From contig OU862933.1 of assembly GCA_917880885.1 (NCBI GenBank), positions 12,677,679-12,741,678 of the forward strand: a stretch of DNA of 64,000 nt. The letters run 5' to 3'. Made by a program: the position numbers and the translations under genes. How positions within the stretch are numbered: position 1 is the stretch's first letter; the number at the start of each line of letters is the position of its first letter. This DNA comes from Limnephilus marmoratus. Its lineage: Eukaryota > Arthropoda > Insecta > Trichoptera > Limnephilidae. Shown here one piece after another: positions 47,901 to 49,102 of the stretch. The notes beneath the pieces are model-generated. The model saw only the letters and a program-made list of their open reading frames with translations. It made no database searches and was not told where the DNA came from.

Positions 47901-48108
47901 GCATGATACTCGATATGACCACCAATATGTGATGCCATGATTGGTTCCCCATGACAAACAAGGTGATCACCATCCCTACCAAGGTGGCCGTCCATTTTTT
48001 TGCTTCCAACCCCACTATTGTCTTGTGATAGAATGCAAATCCTGTCATACACACCACTATAAAACAGCTCCAATCTAGTTCATTTTGATAATCACATAAT
48101 TTAAGCAT
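5730..48108 (-). CDS. MBOAT7: MBOAT7-type lysophospholipid acyltransferase gene (7 coding exons)
   Basis: Joined exons (48108-47879, 40933-40644, 37243-37092, 27241-27030, 8914-8732, 6945-6810, 5972-5730) give 1446 nt, 481 residues plus stop, close to the usual ~470 of MBOAT7. All introns are GT-AG and all phases match. Known of the family: multi-pass ER enzymes that re-acylate lysophospholipids; the MBOAT7 branch (Drosophila farjavit) puts polyunsaturated acyl chains on lysophosphatidylinositol. Seen here: hydrophobic segments throughout, GPYLRYRT at 174-181, the conserved Asn in NWNKTIQ (N332) and the conserved His in SAYWHG (H368). The GPYxRYRT block, the FET(V)xN-L block before the Asn and the length favour MBOAT7 over MBOAT1/2 or LPCAT3. 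The start has an in-frame TAA 18 nt upstream (48126-48124). Introns are 6.9, 3.4, 9.8, 18.1, 1.8 and 0.8 kb. Untranslated exons were not identified. Confidence 0.92.
6060..6176 (+). repeat. Short dispersed repeat, uninterrupted copy
   Basis: TTTATTTATTTATTGTTTC...CTCACTAGGACAAGTCTG...CTTGAGGTTAA... is also found at 12150-12440, where a 162-bp MITE interrupts it. This copy therefore serves as the paralogous empty site. Confidence 0.6.
6810..6945 (-). CDS. MBOAT7: MBOAT7 coding exon 6 (residues 356-401, active-site His)
   Basis: Acceptor TTTCCAG (6952-6946), donor GTAAGT from 6809. It encodes TLLTMLFSAYWHGIELGYF and then a hydrophobic segment followed by AEKPYHKMYEYTSGW. SAYWHG is the near-invariant MBOAT motif; its His (H368) is the catalytic residue of the superfamily. 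It ends in phase 0. Confidence 0.95.
7319..8043 (+). pseudogene. Tc1/mariner-superfamily transposase relic
   Basis: Reading frames from 7319 give SLRRILHDDLHFHPYK (end of the HTH region), then FSDEVHFHLCGTVNKQNMRFW (first catalytic Asp block), then LGDTWFQQDGATANT (second Asp block, DGATxxT) in another frame. A frameshift lies near 7668-7690. The usual PRSPDLTPCDFFLWG segment with the third acidic residue is missing: the text jumps from ISIR to a degraded FLWGFLKS-like stretch. The C-terminal RTLKDLK...EEWGTSP(DLIF) region is recognisable in shifted frames. It lies in MBOAT7 intron 5 on the opposite strand. The DNA-binding N-terminus and clear TIRs were not found. Confidence 0.8.
8330..8700 (+). 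pseudogene. RTE-like LINE 3' fragment with a 69-bp tandem duplication
   Basis: Broken frames read RLSITCMQRILRYF...KWRAGEADEG...KCHWRPILKCPW, resembling the end of RTE-type reverse-transcriptase ORFs (MLGISLRD...RWAGHVAR...W region). A 69-bp unit (GAGCCTTGCCTACCATGG...GGAACCGAAAAAAGA) is repeated in tandem at about 8561-8629 and 8630-8698. A related unit occurs at 10057-10140. Confidence 0.55.
8732..8914 (-). CDS. MBOAT7: MBOAT7 coding exon 5 (residues 295-355, catalytic Asn)
   Basis: Acceptor CGCAG (8919-8915), donor GTGAGT from 8731. It encodes YEFETVNALNLYNIHW, then FWRNWNKTIQYFMGRYIYK. The Asn of WNKT (N332) aligns with the conserved MBOAT Asn. It ends CAT CG, completed by T of exon 6 to Arg356. 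The intron before it is the largest (18.1 kb). RTE-like LINE debris ends about 30 bp beyond its donor. Confidence 0.92.
9057..9873. mobile_element. TIR element, ~815 bp, with AATCTTAAGATT words
   Basis: The left end TACTGTAAAAGCCCGTAC is mirrored by ACGGGCTTTTATAGTA at the right, and the subterminal GGTAAATCTTAAGATTT words recur inverted (CTAAGATTTACTAG, CTAAGATTTACC). The terminal repeats are about 60 bp and imperfect. No ORF of note. The target duplication is unclear. Confidence 0.6.
9895..10150 (+). pseudogene. RTE-like LINE fragment
   Basis: KRIDALEMWCWRKMLRIPV (from 9917) is the characteristic RxDAFExWxxRRMLRI block near the end of RTE-type ORFs. It is followed by a degraded tail ending GGATCCGACTTAAGAAGAAGAAG, shared in part with 8640-8700. 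Dead copy. Confidence 0.65.
10369..11690 (+). pseudogene. CR1/L2-like LINE reverse transcriptase, frameshifted
   Basis: ORF 10402-11241 (279 residues) covers the fingers and palm: SNASAGHDQL, RVIPIYKG, NYRPISVLPILSK, QYGFRKKSNT, AILVDLQKAFDTVSH (first catalytic Asp), GVPQGSIVGPLLFQIYINDI and LYADDTEIFY (catalytic YADD). A stop follows at 11239-11241. The thumb resumes in another frame at 11336-11683 (SEKYLGLYIDKHLTF, LIRSHLNYLIEIWGN, LQIIQNKALIYI). No endonuclease domain is seen upstream, so it is 5'-truncated. A related C-terminal tail lies at 14065-14500. Confidence 0.88.
11691..12150. other. Decayed LINE downstream sequence, AT-rich
   Basis: No recognisable coding domain. It may be the remains of the 3' part of the LINE ending at 11690. 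Confidence 0.4.
12150..12440 (+). repeat. Short dispersed repeat interrupted by a MITE
   Basis: The same repeat as 6060-6176 (TTTATTTATTTGCTTC...CTCACTAGGTCAAGCCTGCGTTGAGGTTAA). The MITE at 12195-12356 splits it precisely after TAGGTTTAA. Confidence 0.6.
12195..12356. mobile_element. PIF/Harbinger-type MITE, copy 1 (162 bp)
   Basis: TIR GGGAACGTACCCATAC at the left and its exact complement at the right, with a TIR of ~25 bp (to GTGACC). The target duplication TAA lies at 12192-12194 and 12357-12359. The interior contains a poly-C run (about 12240-12254) and a C-rich stretch (12315-12326). A 3-bp TWA duplication with GGG termini is typical of PIF/Harbinger. Confidence 0.85.
12496..12771 (-). 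CDS. Unrecognised 91-residue ORF, coiled-coil-like
   Basis: An open frame on the minus strand with a Lys/Glu-rich C-terminal half (EEDVFSKFTSYMDLKLEKIK and onward) that looks helical/coiled-coil. It may be a fragment of a retrotransposon ORF1 or chance. No domain recognised. Confidence 0.2.
   Translation of the reverse strand: MRIILVLPKNNLQLGRFEQKTGSQLQENLQTTTRSKNKMNTLPEDIITEEDVFSKFTSYMDLKLEKIKTQILENIDKKISEFPKTTKFICQ
12780..13388. other. AT-rich stretch, nothing recognised
   Basis: No gene, repeat pair or regulatory motif that can be supported. Confidence 0.4.
13389..13819 (+). mobile_element. TAATATCTACAG MITE copy D (431 bp)
   Basis: It begins GACTCCAGATAC and ends AGACGCCTCC. The 8-bp target duplication TATTTTAT lies at 13381-13388 and 13820-13827. 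Same length as copies A and E. Confidence 0.92.
14065..14580 (+). pseudogene. LINE reverse-transcriptase C-terminal tail, 5'-truncated
   Basis: From about 14080 the frame reads WNKVIKKLFNYNPDTPTKKLY, RTLYKYNICLLIYKIQNG, VHIYNLLPDNLKTENNIKTFKKNY and ends at 14498. This is the usual end of CR1/L2-like ORF2 (LxxxxIYxxLLxxxKxxNGL...YNxLPxxLK...FKxxLKxYL). It is followed by an AATAAA-rich A-rich tail to 14580. It may belong to the same family as 10369-11690. Confidence 0.7.
14653..14965 (+). repeat. GGCCCCAGTACACGTTGG family repeat, copy 1
   Basis: A GC-rich block of AACGCGCTCGGCCAACGCG and ACACGTTGGGCC words, containing GGCCCCAGT ends at about 14658 and 14863. A related inverted copy is at 15695-15915. 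Probably a non-autonomous DNA transposon with subterminal repeats; its boundaries are not resolved. Confidence 0.55.
15158..15424. repeat. ~58-bp direct repeat flanking a LINE-tail fragment
   Basis: GAACAGTCCAATAATATTTC...CAATATTGATATGAATTAT occurs at about 15160-15216 and again at 15368-15424. Between the copies is the CACAGCATCCCCAAAGATGG LINE/SINE tail. Confidence 0.7.
15246..16386. repeat. Long imperfect palindrome, arms ~440 bp
   Basis: The left arm (about 15246-15681) recurs as its reverse complement at about 15944-16386, from CCCAGAACTCTCCTCTCC to GCGACAAAC(A)GCGTCCGCTCC. The arms agree at most positions, with several small indels. The ~260-bp spacer is asymmetric and holds the GGCCCCAGTACACG repeat. 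Confidence 0.85.
16240..16475 (-). repeat. Short LINE-related repeat (LRS family)
   Basis: On the minus strand it shares TTATTGGATAACC, CCAGATTCTTACCCACC, CACAGCATCCCCAAAGATGA and GGGCCTCCTGTGTGGAGCTC with copies at 26000-26390, 41060-41412 and 46180-46615. Confidence 0.65.
16476..17182. other. AT-rich stretch, nothing recognised
   Basis: A short minus-strand ORF (16869-17132) has no recognisable domain and biased AT-rich composition. No gene supported. Confidence 0.4.
17183..17829. mobile_element. Fold-back element with ~32-bp inverted termini
   Basis: AATTAATTGGGGAGGAATGC at 17183 is mirrored by GCATTTCACCCATTAATT at 17811-17828, through GATCCTGCCAATG / CATTGGCAGGATC. An inner inverted pair is GTTGGTATCCCTGACCTGAT / ATCAGGGATACCAAC. 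TTTGTCTGGCAAAGCAGGGT is directly repeated at about 17522 and 17600. Confidence 0.65.
17943..18162. mobile_element. PIF/Harbinger-type MITE, copy 2 (220 bp)
   Basis: The same TIR as 12195-12356 (GGGAACGTACCCATACTACG). The target duplication TTA lies at 17940-17942 and 18163-18165. The interior (17986-18132) is dominated by poly-C runs, which account for the length difference from copy 1. Confidence 0.88.
18196..18272 (+). repeat. tRNA-like SINE head
   Basis: ATAGCTCAGTTGGTAGAACT matches an A box and GGTTCTGGGTTCTTGTCC a degraded B box. No functional cloverleaf was found. It reads as a SINE head or tRNA relic. Confidence 0.4.
18453..19600 (+). mobile_element. ACGGACATATG repeat, copy 1, carrying a pogo-like MITE
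   Basis: It shares about 650 bp with 21871-22501 (ACGGACATATGAATATATC..., GTGACGTCATCATTCTTG..., TTTACCCCTCATCTG). A 10-bp direct repeat TGTATTCAAC flanks it (18443-18452 and 19601-19610). No TIR or ORF was recognised. The pogo-like MITE at 18968-19464 sits inside. Confidence 0.75.
18968..19464. mobile_element. pogo/Tigger-like MITE (497 bp)
   Basis: Begins CAGTCGACTCTCGATAA and ends GAGAGTCAACTG, flanked by TA at 18966-18967 and 19465-19466. The paralogous sequence at 22370 (GGTGATATTGTAATGCG) is the empty site with a single TA. The interior has many TTCGAA/TCGAATT words in both orientations. CAGT termini with TA duplication suggest the pogo/Tigger branch of Tc1/mariner. Confidence 0.88.
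19753..20183 (-). mobile_element. TAATATCTACAG MITE copy E (431 bp)
   Basis: In window orientation it begins GGAGGCGTCTACT and ends ATCTGGAGTC. The 8-bp target duplication GAATGTAG lies at 19745-19752 and 20184-20191. Confidence 0.92.
20459..20530 (+). repeat. tRNA-like sequence (SINE head or tRNA relic)
   Basis: GCCGGCGTGGTCCAGTGGTA resembles a tRNA 5' half with A box, and GGTCGCGGGATTGAATCCC a B box. The acceptor and anticodon stems pair only partly, so it is probably not a working tRNA. Confidence 0.4.
20588..20958. mobile_element. Fold-back MITE, TA target (371 bp)
   Basis: Begins CAGGGTGTTAAGGGACGTAC and ends with the exact complement, flanked by TA at 20586-20587 and 20959-20960. The inverted arms extend about 110 bp each (through GAAATTTTGGTCTCC). 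Consistent with a Tc1/mariner-type MITE. Confidence 0.88.
20975..21262 (+). repeat. SINE family S2 copy
   Basis: GAGTGGAAGATACTCTTAGT, ATCGCCCTGGTGTAAGACCA, CCCCAATTGGGGATGCC and the end TTGTGCGGTATTAAATT are shared with 27602-27835, 27885-28010, 50523-50790 and 58885-59195. The last copy keeps a tRNA-like head. Confidence 0.7.
21520..21870 (+). repeat. tRNA-headed SINE (family S1), + copy
   Basis: The head TTTGGTGTAGTGGTATAGAG ... CCAAGGATCGAATCTTAAG looks like A and B boxes. The body TGAACAGGCAAAATAAAACA ... TTTTACTTCTACGGCGTGTG ... GCACAC is shared with the minus-strand copy at 48682-48928. Its 3' end was the landing site of the next repeat (21871). Confidence 0.6.
21871..22501 (+). mobile_element. 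ACGGACATATG repeat, copy 2 (631 bp)
   Basis: An uninterrupted copy of the repeat at 18453-19600, flanked by the 10-bp direct repeat TGCACACCAC (21861-21870 and 22502-22511). It lacks the pogo-like MITE. Unclassified: no TIR, poly-A tail or ORF recognised. Confidence 0.78.
22512..23220. other. Non-coding stretch before the LINE
   Basis: AT-rich. ACGTAATAAAAATACAAGGATTTT-type words are duplicated in tandem near 22560-22605. No gene supported. Confidence 0.4.
23222..24302 (+). pseudogene. CR1/Jockey-group LINE: 5' region and endonuclease domain
   Basis: After a GC-rich leader (23222-23640) the ORF reads VNYTNIRGLHTNLNSVHHQL, LLFLSETHI and, in later frames, VVLGDFNVHNEPWL and LCYGLEKMVQEPTRVP. 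These are the start, Glu-containing SETxI and GDFN(V)H motifs of the apurinic-type endonuclease of non-LTR retrotransposons. Frameshifts occur between about 23905 and 24115. The hAT-like insertion begins at about 24303. Confidence 0.85.
24303..25215 (-). mobile_element. hAT-like DNA transposon remnant inserted in the LINE
   Basis: The left end CACAGGGAGTCATAGAGCTACG recurs at 46079 (CACGGGGAGCCATAGAGC). The right end CGTACCTCGCTACGCCCTTG is its approximate complement. The transposase piece is inside on the minus strand. A clean 8-bp duplication was not found. Confidence 0.6.
24405..24920 (-). pseudogene. hAT/ZMYM-type transposase C-terminal relic
   Basis: The minus strand reads VPRIVSCQQHRSNHLAETPC then, one frame away, IITYLDSLISALEQRFGDQN. 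This is the PR...(Q)xxRxN...YLDxLIxxLxxRF pattern that precedes the hAT dimerisation domain in ZMYM-like transposases. A further short frame (24422-24604) ends at a stop. Frameshifted and truncated. Confidence 0.6.
25216..25797 (+). pseudogene. CR1/Jockey-group LINE: start of RT joined to ORF2 C-terminus by deletion
   Basis: VLRGLDVNKASGPDGIPALV (about 25360-25420) is the opening block of the reverse transcriptase. At about 25470 it jumps to RRIAIFRAQASLIPS and TAQLWNDLSASVFLPSYNTG, the C-terminal tail, so the RT palm is deleted although the ORF 25212-25775 stays open. It is followed by the 3' tail CCTCCACACAGCATCCC, GTGTGGAGTTAATG and poly-A. Confidence 0.82.
25975..26395 (-). repeat. Short LINE-related repeat (LRS family), ~400 bp
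   Basis: On the minus strand: GGGAACCATTTATTGGATAA, GTGACTTAGCAGAG, GTCACTCCTGGACACACTGA, CCTGCCCACCC, then the tail CACAGCATCCCCAAAGATGA. The most complete comparison copy is 46180-46615. Confidence 0.7.
26406..26782. mobile_element. Harbinger-like MITE (377 bp), TAA target
   Basis: TIR AGCTGGGTCCACACATGTTC at the left, exact complement at the right. TAA duplication at 26403-26405 and 26783-26785. The interior is rich in CCGTTCCGT/ACGGAACGG words in opposite orientations. It sits beside the candidate cassette exon of MBOAT7. Confidence 0.85.
26816..26878 (-). other. Candidate 63-nt cassette exon in MBOAT7 intron 4
   Basis: It lies on the minus strand between ATCACCAG and the donor GTAGCTG: 63 nt, open, phase 2 at both ends, so it would insert 21 mostly hydrophobic residues (core NIWLNIVSWFYNMCLS) between exons 4 and 5 without changing frame. 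Exon 4 also joins exon 5 perfectly without it. Short open AT-rich stretches with AG/GT ends are common by chance, so this is weak. Confidence 0.2.
27030..27241 (-). CDS. MBOAT7: MBOAT7 coding exon 4 (residues 225-294)
   Basis: Acceptor TTTTTCAG (27249-27242), donor GTAAGA from 27029. It starts in phase 0 with YLLTAEFPRR, has a hydrophobic stretch (FMSQCISGILGIGAYP) and ends SHLKN plus AT, joining T from exon 5 to make Ile295. The GAYP block matches the cysteine/glycine-rich membrane segment of MBOAT7. A 63-nt phase-2/phase-2 candidate cassette exon lies 150 bp downstream. Confidence 0.9.
27380..27450 (+). repeat. Possible hAT terminus, single end
   Basis: CAGGGGTGGGTGCTTTTTGG followed by TGCGGCCCGCAC matches the usual hAT MITE start. 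No partner end was found. Confidence 0.3.
27602..27835 (+). repeat. SINE family S2 copy
   Basis: Shares GCGGCACGTTCCAG, ATCGCCCTGGTGTAAGACCA, CCCCAATTGGGGATGCCATA and CTCGTGCGGTATTCATG with the other S2 copies. Confidence 0.7.
27885..28010 (+). repeat. SINE family S2, 5' fragment
   Basis: GCGCAAGTTCCAGAAGGGTG ... GACCACCATTCAGAATCAAA ... CCAGGTATTTCACA matches the first half of S2. Confidence 0.6.
28682..29758 (+). mobile_element. HINE/Helentron-like element H1 with polypurine tract
   Basis: The start ATTATAAAGGTAAAAGTTTG and the end GCGAAGCCGCGGGAAAAAGC then TAGT match H2 (37355-37916). The middle repeats the ATGAATCNCCGAAATG / GACTGCACCAAATTGGATAA block shared with H3-H5. GCTAGT termini after a GC-rich hairpin-like stretch are typical of non-autonomous Helentrons (HINE/DINE). 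29190-29715 is nearly pure purine. Confidence 0.6.
29190..29715 (+). repeat. Polypurine G-rich tract (~525 bp)
   Basis: Almost exclusively G and A, with many GGGG runs and GGGGTGGGTGGAGG-type units. The long proline-rich open frames on the opposite strand come from this composition and are not genes. Confidence 0.9.
29800..31110. other. AT-rich non-coding stretch
   Basis: No gene supported. It includes the right inverted repeat of the possible 2.4-kb element. Confidence 0.4.
31112..31819. mobile_element. hAT-type MITE with internal tandem repeats (708 bp)
   Basis: Left end CAGCGGTCGTCACAC, right end TTGACGACCACGG. Flanks CTTTAAAG (31104-31111) and CTTTACAA (31820-31827) agree at 6 of 8 bases. 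Termini of the CAGNGGTCGTCAAAC / GCGGGCCGC type are widespread in hAT MITEs. From 31436 to 31790 there are five units containing AGATATTTGTGCGGGCCGCA, about 75-86 bp apart. Confidence 0.8.
32126..32508. mobile_element. TA-target MITE with CAACGTGTCC termini (383 bp)
   Basis: CAACGTGTCCGGAAACTCGT at the left; ACGAGTTTCCGGACACCTTG at the right. The arms continue through GTACAAGCGGGAAACTGG. Flanked by TA (32124-32125, 32509-32510). Confidence 0.88.
32512..32928 (+). mobile_element. HINE/Helentron-like element H3
   Basis: ATGAATCGCCGAAATGTACG, CGACTGCACTAAATTGGATA, GGTTTGTATAAAAGAAG, then a purine-rich section (32735-32880) and the end GGCATATCAACGCATGTCGG with GCTAGTATA. Related to H1, H2 and H4. 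Confidence 0.6.
33361..33561 (+). pseudogene. Harbinger (HARBI1-like) transposase N-terminal fragment
   Basis: A 66-residue ORF reading MANFYENLDVLNGALANIDR, then RKRFKKRYDPFAALTEGDFR and SKYRFTKVNV. The (R)xDPfxxlxexdFrxrYRfsKxxV pattern is the N-terminal lead of Harbinger nuclease proteins. The DDE nuclease part is missing: the frame stops at 33559-33561. Confidence 0.7.
33562..34060. other. Non-coding stretch after the Harbinger fragment
   Basis: A 60-residue ORF at 33670-33852 has no recognisable domain. It may be non-coding remains of the same Harbinger element. Confidence 0.35.
34064..35035 (+). mobile_element. AAACGACTTCAAAAAGGAGG repeat, + copy, with fold-back segment
   Basis: It starts AAACGACTTCAAAAAGGAGG and ends in TTTTTTGAAGTCGTTTTT, so the ends are partly inverted. 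From about 34565 the segment folds back on itself: CAACTTCATAATCAACTTAC is mirrored near 34920. The same composite occurs inverted at 39485-40460. Confidence 0.75.
35230..35526 (+). pseudogene. CR1/Jockey-group LINE fragment (RT C-terminal region)
   Basis: Frames read FGSHLWTGAPKYLKNTLDSV, QKRAVRWIDSS, then SLEHRRRVGMLSLFYRYYNG and FSEEP. The (V)EYxxxxWxxxP...LDxVQRRAxR...SLxHRRxVxxLxxFYRxxxG pattern marks the end of CR1/Jockey-group ORF2. Frameshifted. The fold-back element cuts it at about 35527. Confidence 0.8.
35527..36335. mobile_element. Fold-back element, arms ~160-270 bp
   Basis: GTAGTTGGAAGTTCGAACAA and the following ~150 bp (through CATCGATTACAT) recur as reverse complement at 36165-36330, ending TTCGAACTTCCAACTAC. 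AT-rich arms extend the pairing inward. The loop (35830-35940) holds GTCGAAAGGCTCTCCCGTCC. The CR1-group LINE is interrupted here. Confidence 0.75.
36370..37000. repeat. Degenerate tandem array, ~140-bp units, TGATGACGTA words
   Basis: CGTGTACTCGATGACGTA occurs at 36842-36859 and 36982-36999, with a variant at 36698-36718; spacing is about 140 bp. Each unit also has a CTGCCGGTTGGCAGACC-like word. The part from 36370 resembles 35830-36190 (GTCGAAAGGCTCGCCCGACG). It lies in MBOAT7 intron 3, ending 92 bp from exon 3. Confidence 0.65.
37092..37243 (-). CDS. MBOAT7: MBOAT7 coding exon 3 (residues 174-224)
   Basis: Acceptor AAG (37246-37244), donor GTAAAT from 37091. The G left by exon 2 plus GC completes Gly174. 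The exon reads GPYLRYRTWDDFLKLPF and runs to FYPIE. GPYxRYRT is the conserved signature seen in MBOAT7-like and MBOAT1/2-like acyltransferases. It ends in phase 0. A degenerate tandem array carrying TGATGACGTA-like words lies 90-400 bp further into the intron (lower coordinates). Confidence 0.9.
37355..37916 (+). mobile_element. HINE/Helentron-like element H2
   Basis: Starts like H1 (ATTATAAAGGTGAAAGTTTG), shares CTTTCACTAATAGAAAGC and ATACCATGCGAGCGAAGCCG, and contains a shorter G/A tract (37700-37860). Ends GGGAAAAAGCTACT. Confidence 0.6.
38203..38888. mobile_element. TA-target MITE with CAACGTGTCC termini (686 bp)
   Basis: CAACGTGTCCCAAAATTCAA at the left and its exact complement at the right. 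The arms run about 75 bp (through CATGACTCCTCGAG). Flanked by TA (38201-38202, 38889-38890). It shares only the first 10 terminal bases with 32126-32508. Confidence 0.88.
38891..39484. other. AT-rich intronic stretch, nothing recognised
   Basis: No gene, repeat or motif that can be supported. Confidence 0.4.
39485..40460 (-). mobile_element. AAACGACTTCAAAAAGGAGG repeat, inverted copy
   Basis: The reverse complement of the composite at 34064-35035: fold-back part 39485-39935, then the outer part ending CCTCCTCCTTTTTGAAGTCGTTT at about 40460. The two copies flank intron-3/exon-3/intron-2 sequence in opposite orientation. Confidence 0.75.
40644..40933 (-). CDS. MBOAT7: MBOAT7 coding exon 2 (residues 77-173)
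   Basis: Acceptor CAG at 40936-40934, donor GTATGT from 40643. It encodes a membrane segment (FTLVYLFSYLLIF), the QQMMTVLKLVGVAFDIH block, then a charged loop rich in Lys/Glu/Asp (about 130-150), and ends FHYTFSYTGMVIG, the lead-in to the GPYLRYRT motif of exon 3. GC content is clearly above the flanking intron DNA. It ends with one base (G) of codon 174. Confidence 0.9.
41060..41412 (+). repeat. Short LINE-related repeat (LRS family) with poly-A
   Basis: The head CGGGTCTTGGCGGCGGATGC and middle TTGCACCGCAATGGAAGGGA resemble the leader of the LINE at 23222-23530. The tail CACAGCATCCCCAAAGATGA, GGGCCTCCTGTGTGGAGC and poly-A resemble its 3' end. Confidence 0.7.
41413..41984. other. AT-rich intronic stretch
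   Basis: Nothing recognised. Confidence 0.4.
41985..42225. mobile_element. Palindromic MITE (~240 bp)
   Basis: GATTCCAATTAGAGACCAAA at the left pairs with TTTGTTCTCTAAATGGAATC at the right, and inner CATATCTACGATTTCA with TGAAATAGTAGATATG. Almost the whole length folds into one hairpin. Confidence 0.75.
42226..42817. other. AT-rich intronic stretch before the BEL element
   Basis: No gene supported. Confidence 0.4.
42823..43260 (+). repeat. BEL/Pao 5' LTR (438 bp)
   Basis: TGTTAGCGCC...AGCTGAAACA. It carries a 26-bp segment between two TTCCGAG words that is absent from the 3' LTR. Confidence 0.93.
43263..43280 (+). other. BEL/Pao primer-binding site (tRNA-Tyr)
   Basis: TGGTCCTTCGAGCCGGAT starts 2 nt after the 5' LTR and is complementary to the conserved 3' end of eukaryotic tRNA-Tyr including CCA. 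Confidence 0.75.
43445..45379 (+). CDS. BEL/Pao Gag-protease polyprotein (644 aa, intact)
   Basis: An open frame of 644 residues from ATG 43445 to the stop 45377-45379. Order: N-terminal coiled-coil-like part (about 1-120); DUF1759-type Gag core from about 123 (LPKLTLPLFDGSIIGWRIFH) to about 290; three zinc knuckles at about 339-407 (CX2CX4HX5C, CX2CX4HX4C, CX2CX3HX4H); linker with acidic residues; DUF1758-type aspartic protease with DSA at 479-481 (VLIDSASQNDFITKECC). Full BEL/Pao proteins continue into reverse transcriptase, RNase H and integrase; here the frame ends soon after the protease and the 3' LTR follows 284 nt later. No internal stop or frameshift despite the lost pol, so the element could only move with enzymes supplied by a relative. 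Confidence 0.93.
   Translation: MPEESAVSKIERDIKLLEARQNSQFARCQRIYDSIKGLKSSNSKNIFCANAALLSEIRKEFIELVNKINDLKLQLNSEFSPNFQMEQSFDDLYSIIQLTAKQTCDNTTELSDTQSKLDKSNRNVKLPKLTLPLFDGSIIGWRIFHDTFKKLIHENSDLSDMEKIQYLISTLSGKALNICAGIPTTAENYHLIWETLIEKYEDTRANAIYYFDKILNIKPITIPTALDLEAFIDEFHSSISALQQLKIPNLLQCFFLYIGTQKLDKETAVAFESSIRKSETPSYQEFITFLREQAKILQRTSTLSECHKSQQRSEKNSLKKQYSQAFVSLTNNKTKQYNCAVCNLSDHTLIYKCPTFLKASPKNRFEISQKKKLCRNCLSKMHFSKTCKSANRCKYCNQKHHSLLHFDITSHNSTHDNEEDLSENPENESEIPSDNASLCTLNNRDSNVFSQNQTILLGTASINVLDNRNNYQKMRVLIDSASQNDFITKECCKRLGLRLFPNRNHATVRGIGNISQSIKGIANLKFESRYNNKTSFSIRPLVIDRITTQLPASSIDRNALSYLNELPLADDEFHLPGAIDAIIGANLFGQIILPGKVKGSRLLPSAIETSLGYVLVGNAPTLKQSNVTRNQNKVSRKPSLHAHY
45649..45663 (+). other. 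Possible polypurine tract before the 3' LTR
   Basis: AAGGCCGGGGGCA directly precedes the 3' LTR, in the position expected of the plus-strand primer. The purine run is short and broken by CC. Confidence 0.45.
45664..46075 (+). repeat. BEL/Pao 3' LTR (412 bp)
   Basis: Same termini as the 5' LTR; lacks its 26-bp segment. Followed by the target duplication CTGCA. Confidence 0.93.
46079..46195 (+). repeat. Terminal fragment of the hAT-like element
   Basis: CACGGGGAGCCATAGAGCTA ... ATTTTTGTGACA ... ATCGGGTGGCACCC matches the left end at 24301-24410. The BEL element landed at its very edge. Confidence 0.55.
46196..46615 (-). repeat. Short LINE-related repeat (LRS family), long copy
   Basis: On the minus strand: GGGAACCATTTGTTGGATAA, GGTTCGCTACGTGACTTAGC, CTTGGCGGCGAATGAG, GAGGGATGGATTTAAATGG, CCTACCCACCCCTCATACC and ACCACAAAGATGACATAGAC. 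Confidence 0.7.
46616..47283. other. AT-rich intronic stretch
   Basis: No gene supported. Confidence 0.4.
47284..47436. mobile_element. Small fold-back MITE (153 bp)
   Basis: CAAGGCCGGTAATTTC at the left and GAAATAACCGGCCCTG at the right, with further pairing (GAACAATTTATCAAA / TTTGATGAATTGTAC). An internal hairpin is GTTGATTCAC / TGAATCAAC. Target duplication unclear. Confidence 0.65.
47437..47878. other. Intron 1 start, nothing recognised
   Basis: Intronic sequence beside the donor of MBOAT7 exon 1; its ORFs have no recognisable domain. Confidence 0.4.
47879..48108 (-). CDS. MBOAT7: MBOAT7 coding exon 1 (residues 1-76, phase 2 end)
   Basis: Begins ATG CTT AAA with AAA just before the ATG, and an in-frame TAA at 48126-48124 excludes a longer N-terminus in this exon. 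It encodes two hydrophobic stretches (about 14-30 and 42-72), as expected for the N-terminal membrane helices of MBOAT7. It ends ...TGG AG before the donor GTAAGA (47878-47873), and the split codon AG|A gives Arg77 with exon 2. Confidence 0.88.
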
Positions 48109-48681
48109 TTTATAAAAATTATATTATTATAAATTTAATTTGTTTATTATTTTTTCATTTCATTGAATATGAGTTATGTTTATTGAAAGAAACACAAACA
48201 ACAGCGAAGATCGACAAAAGAAAACATACTGGCTGTTGTTTAAAAATTGAGAAACGCCTATTTTAATAACACATTGCAACAAATCACCGGGTGTTTACAA
48301 TTGAGAGAAAAATAAGAAAGCAAGTAACGACCTAATTATAATTGGCTGAATAAACCAAAAATTTGGCTTCTCATTTAATATATGTCAAGCTTTGACCATG
48401 GCCTTCTCAACACTGATCTCAAATAGTTGCGAGATAATAGTTTGTGCACAGCGTATTATAAGTATTGTAAAAAGAAGTTGCCGATTCCCTCTCTCTGTGA
48501 CCACTTGCTGAGTTGATGTAAGAATAATTCCTCAATGTTTTTCCTTTTTATTGAAATTTACATTGTTGTTTCATCTCACAAAATGACTTTTGCTGTAACA
48601 CGTGTGGACAAACCATTAAATTTACGATTAAAAGCAGTGGCGGTCCGCCGAATATTTTAGCGGGACTTATGGATATAAAAA
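48109..48681. other. Upstream flank of the MBOAT7 start codon
   Basis: AT-rich. 5'UTR and promoter presumed here or in upstream exons; no TATA box or initiator could be assigned with confidence. Confidence 0.35.
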
Positions 48682-48928
48682 AATTGAGTGTGCAATTCAC
48701 ACGCGGTAGAAGTGAAACTATAAAGTCGCTAGATATCGCTTTCTTTTCTTTTGCCTGTTTATTTTAAAGTGGTTTGAAGATTGGATATTGATTTTACAAA
48801 AACAAAAATGTTTATTTTTTGGATTTCATAGGATTCGAACCTCCGTTCGCTAGATGTCTCTGACTGCTGAGATTTGTCACGCGCCTTACGCCGCTGCGCT
48901 ATCGGAGGCTCGCGCGGAGCCGTGAATT
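48682..48928 (-). repeat. tRNA-headed SINE (family S1), minus copy
   Basis: On the minus strand: GATAGCGCAGCGGCGTAAGG (A-box region), CGGAGGTTCGAATCCTATG (B box), then a body with AATAAACAGGCAAAAGAAAA and TTTCACTTCTACCGCGTGTG, as in 21520-21870. Confidence 0.65.
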
Positions 48929-49102
48929 TACCGCATTATATTAGAACCGAAGACCCGTCAAAAAATAAATTTTATTGACACACTTTCGTTTCATCCGAAT
49001 TTCAAATCACAACGGGACTGTAGAAGTTTTACTTGAAAAAGTTTTCCTATACTGAAGCGCGAATAAATATATACACTTTTATTTTTCTTTCGTTATTTGT
49101 TT

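Noticed and set aside
47729..48073. 114-residue minus-strand ORF overlapping MBOAT7 exon 1
   Set aside because: Out of frame with the exon that splices correctly; no domain.
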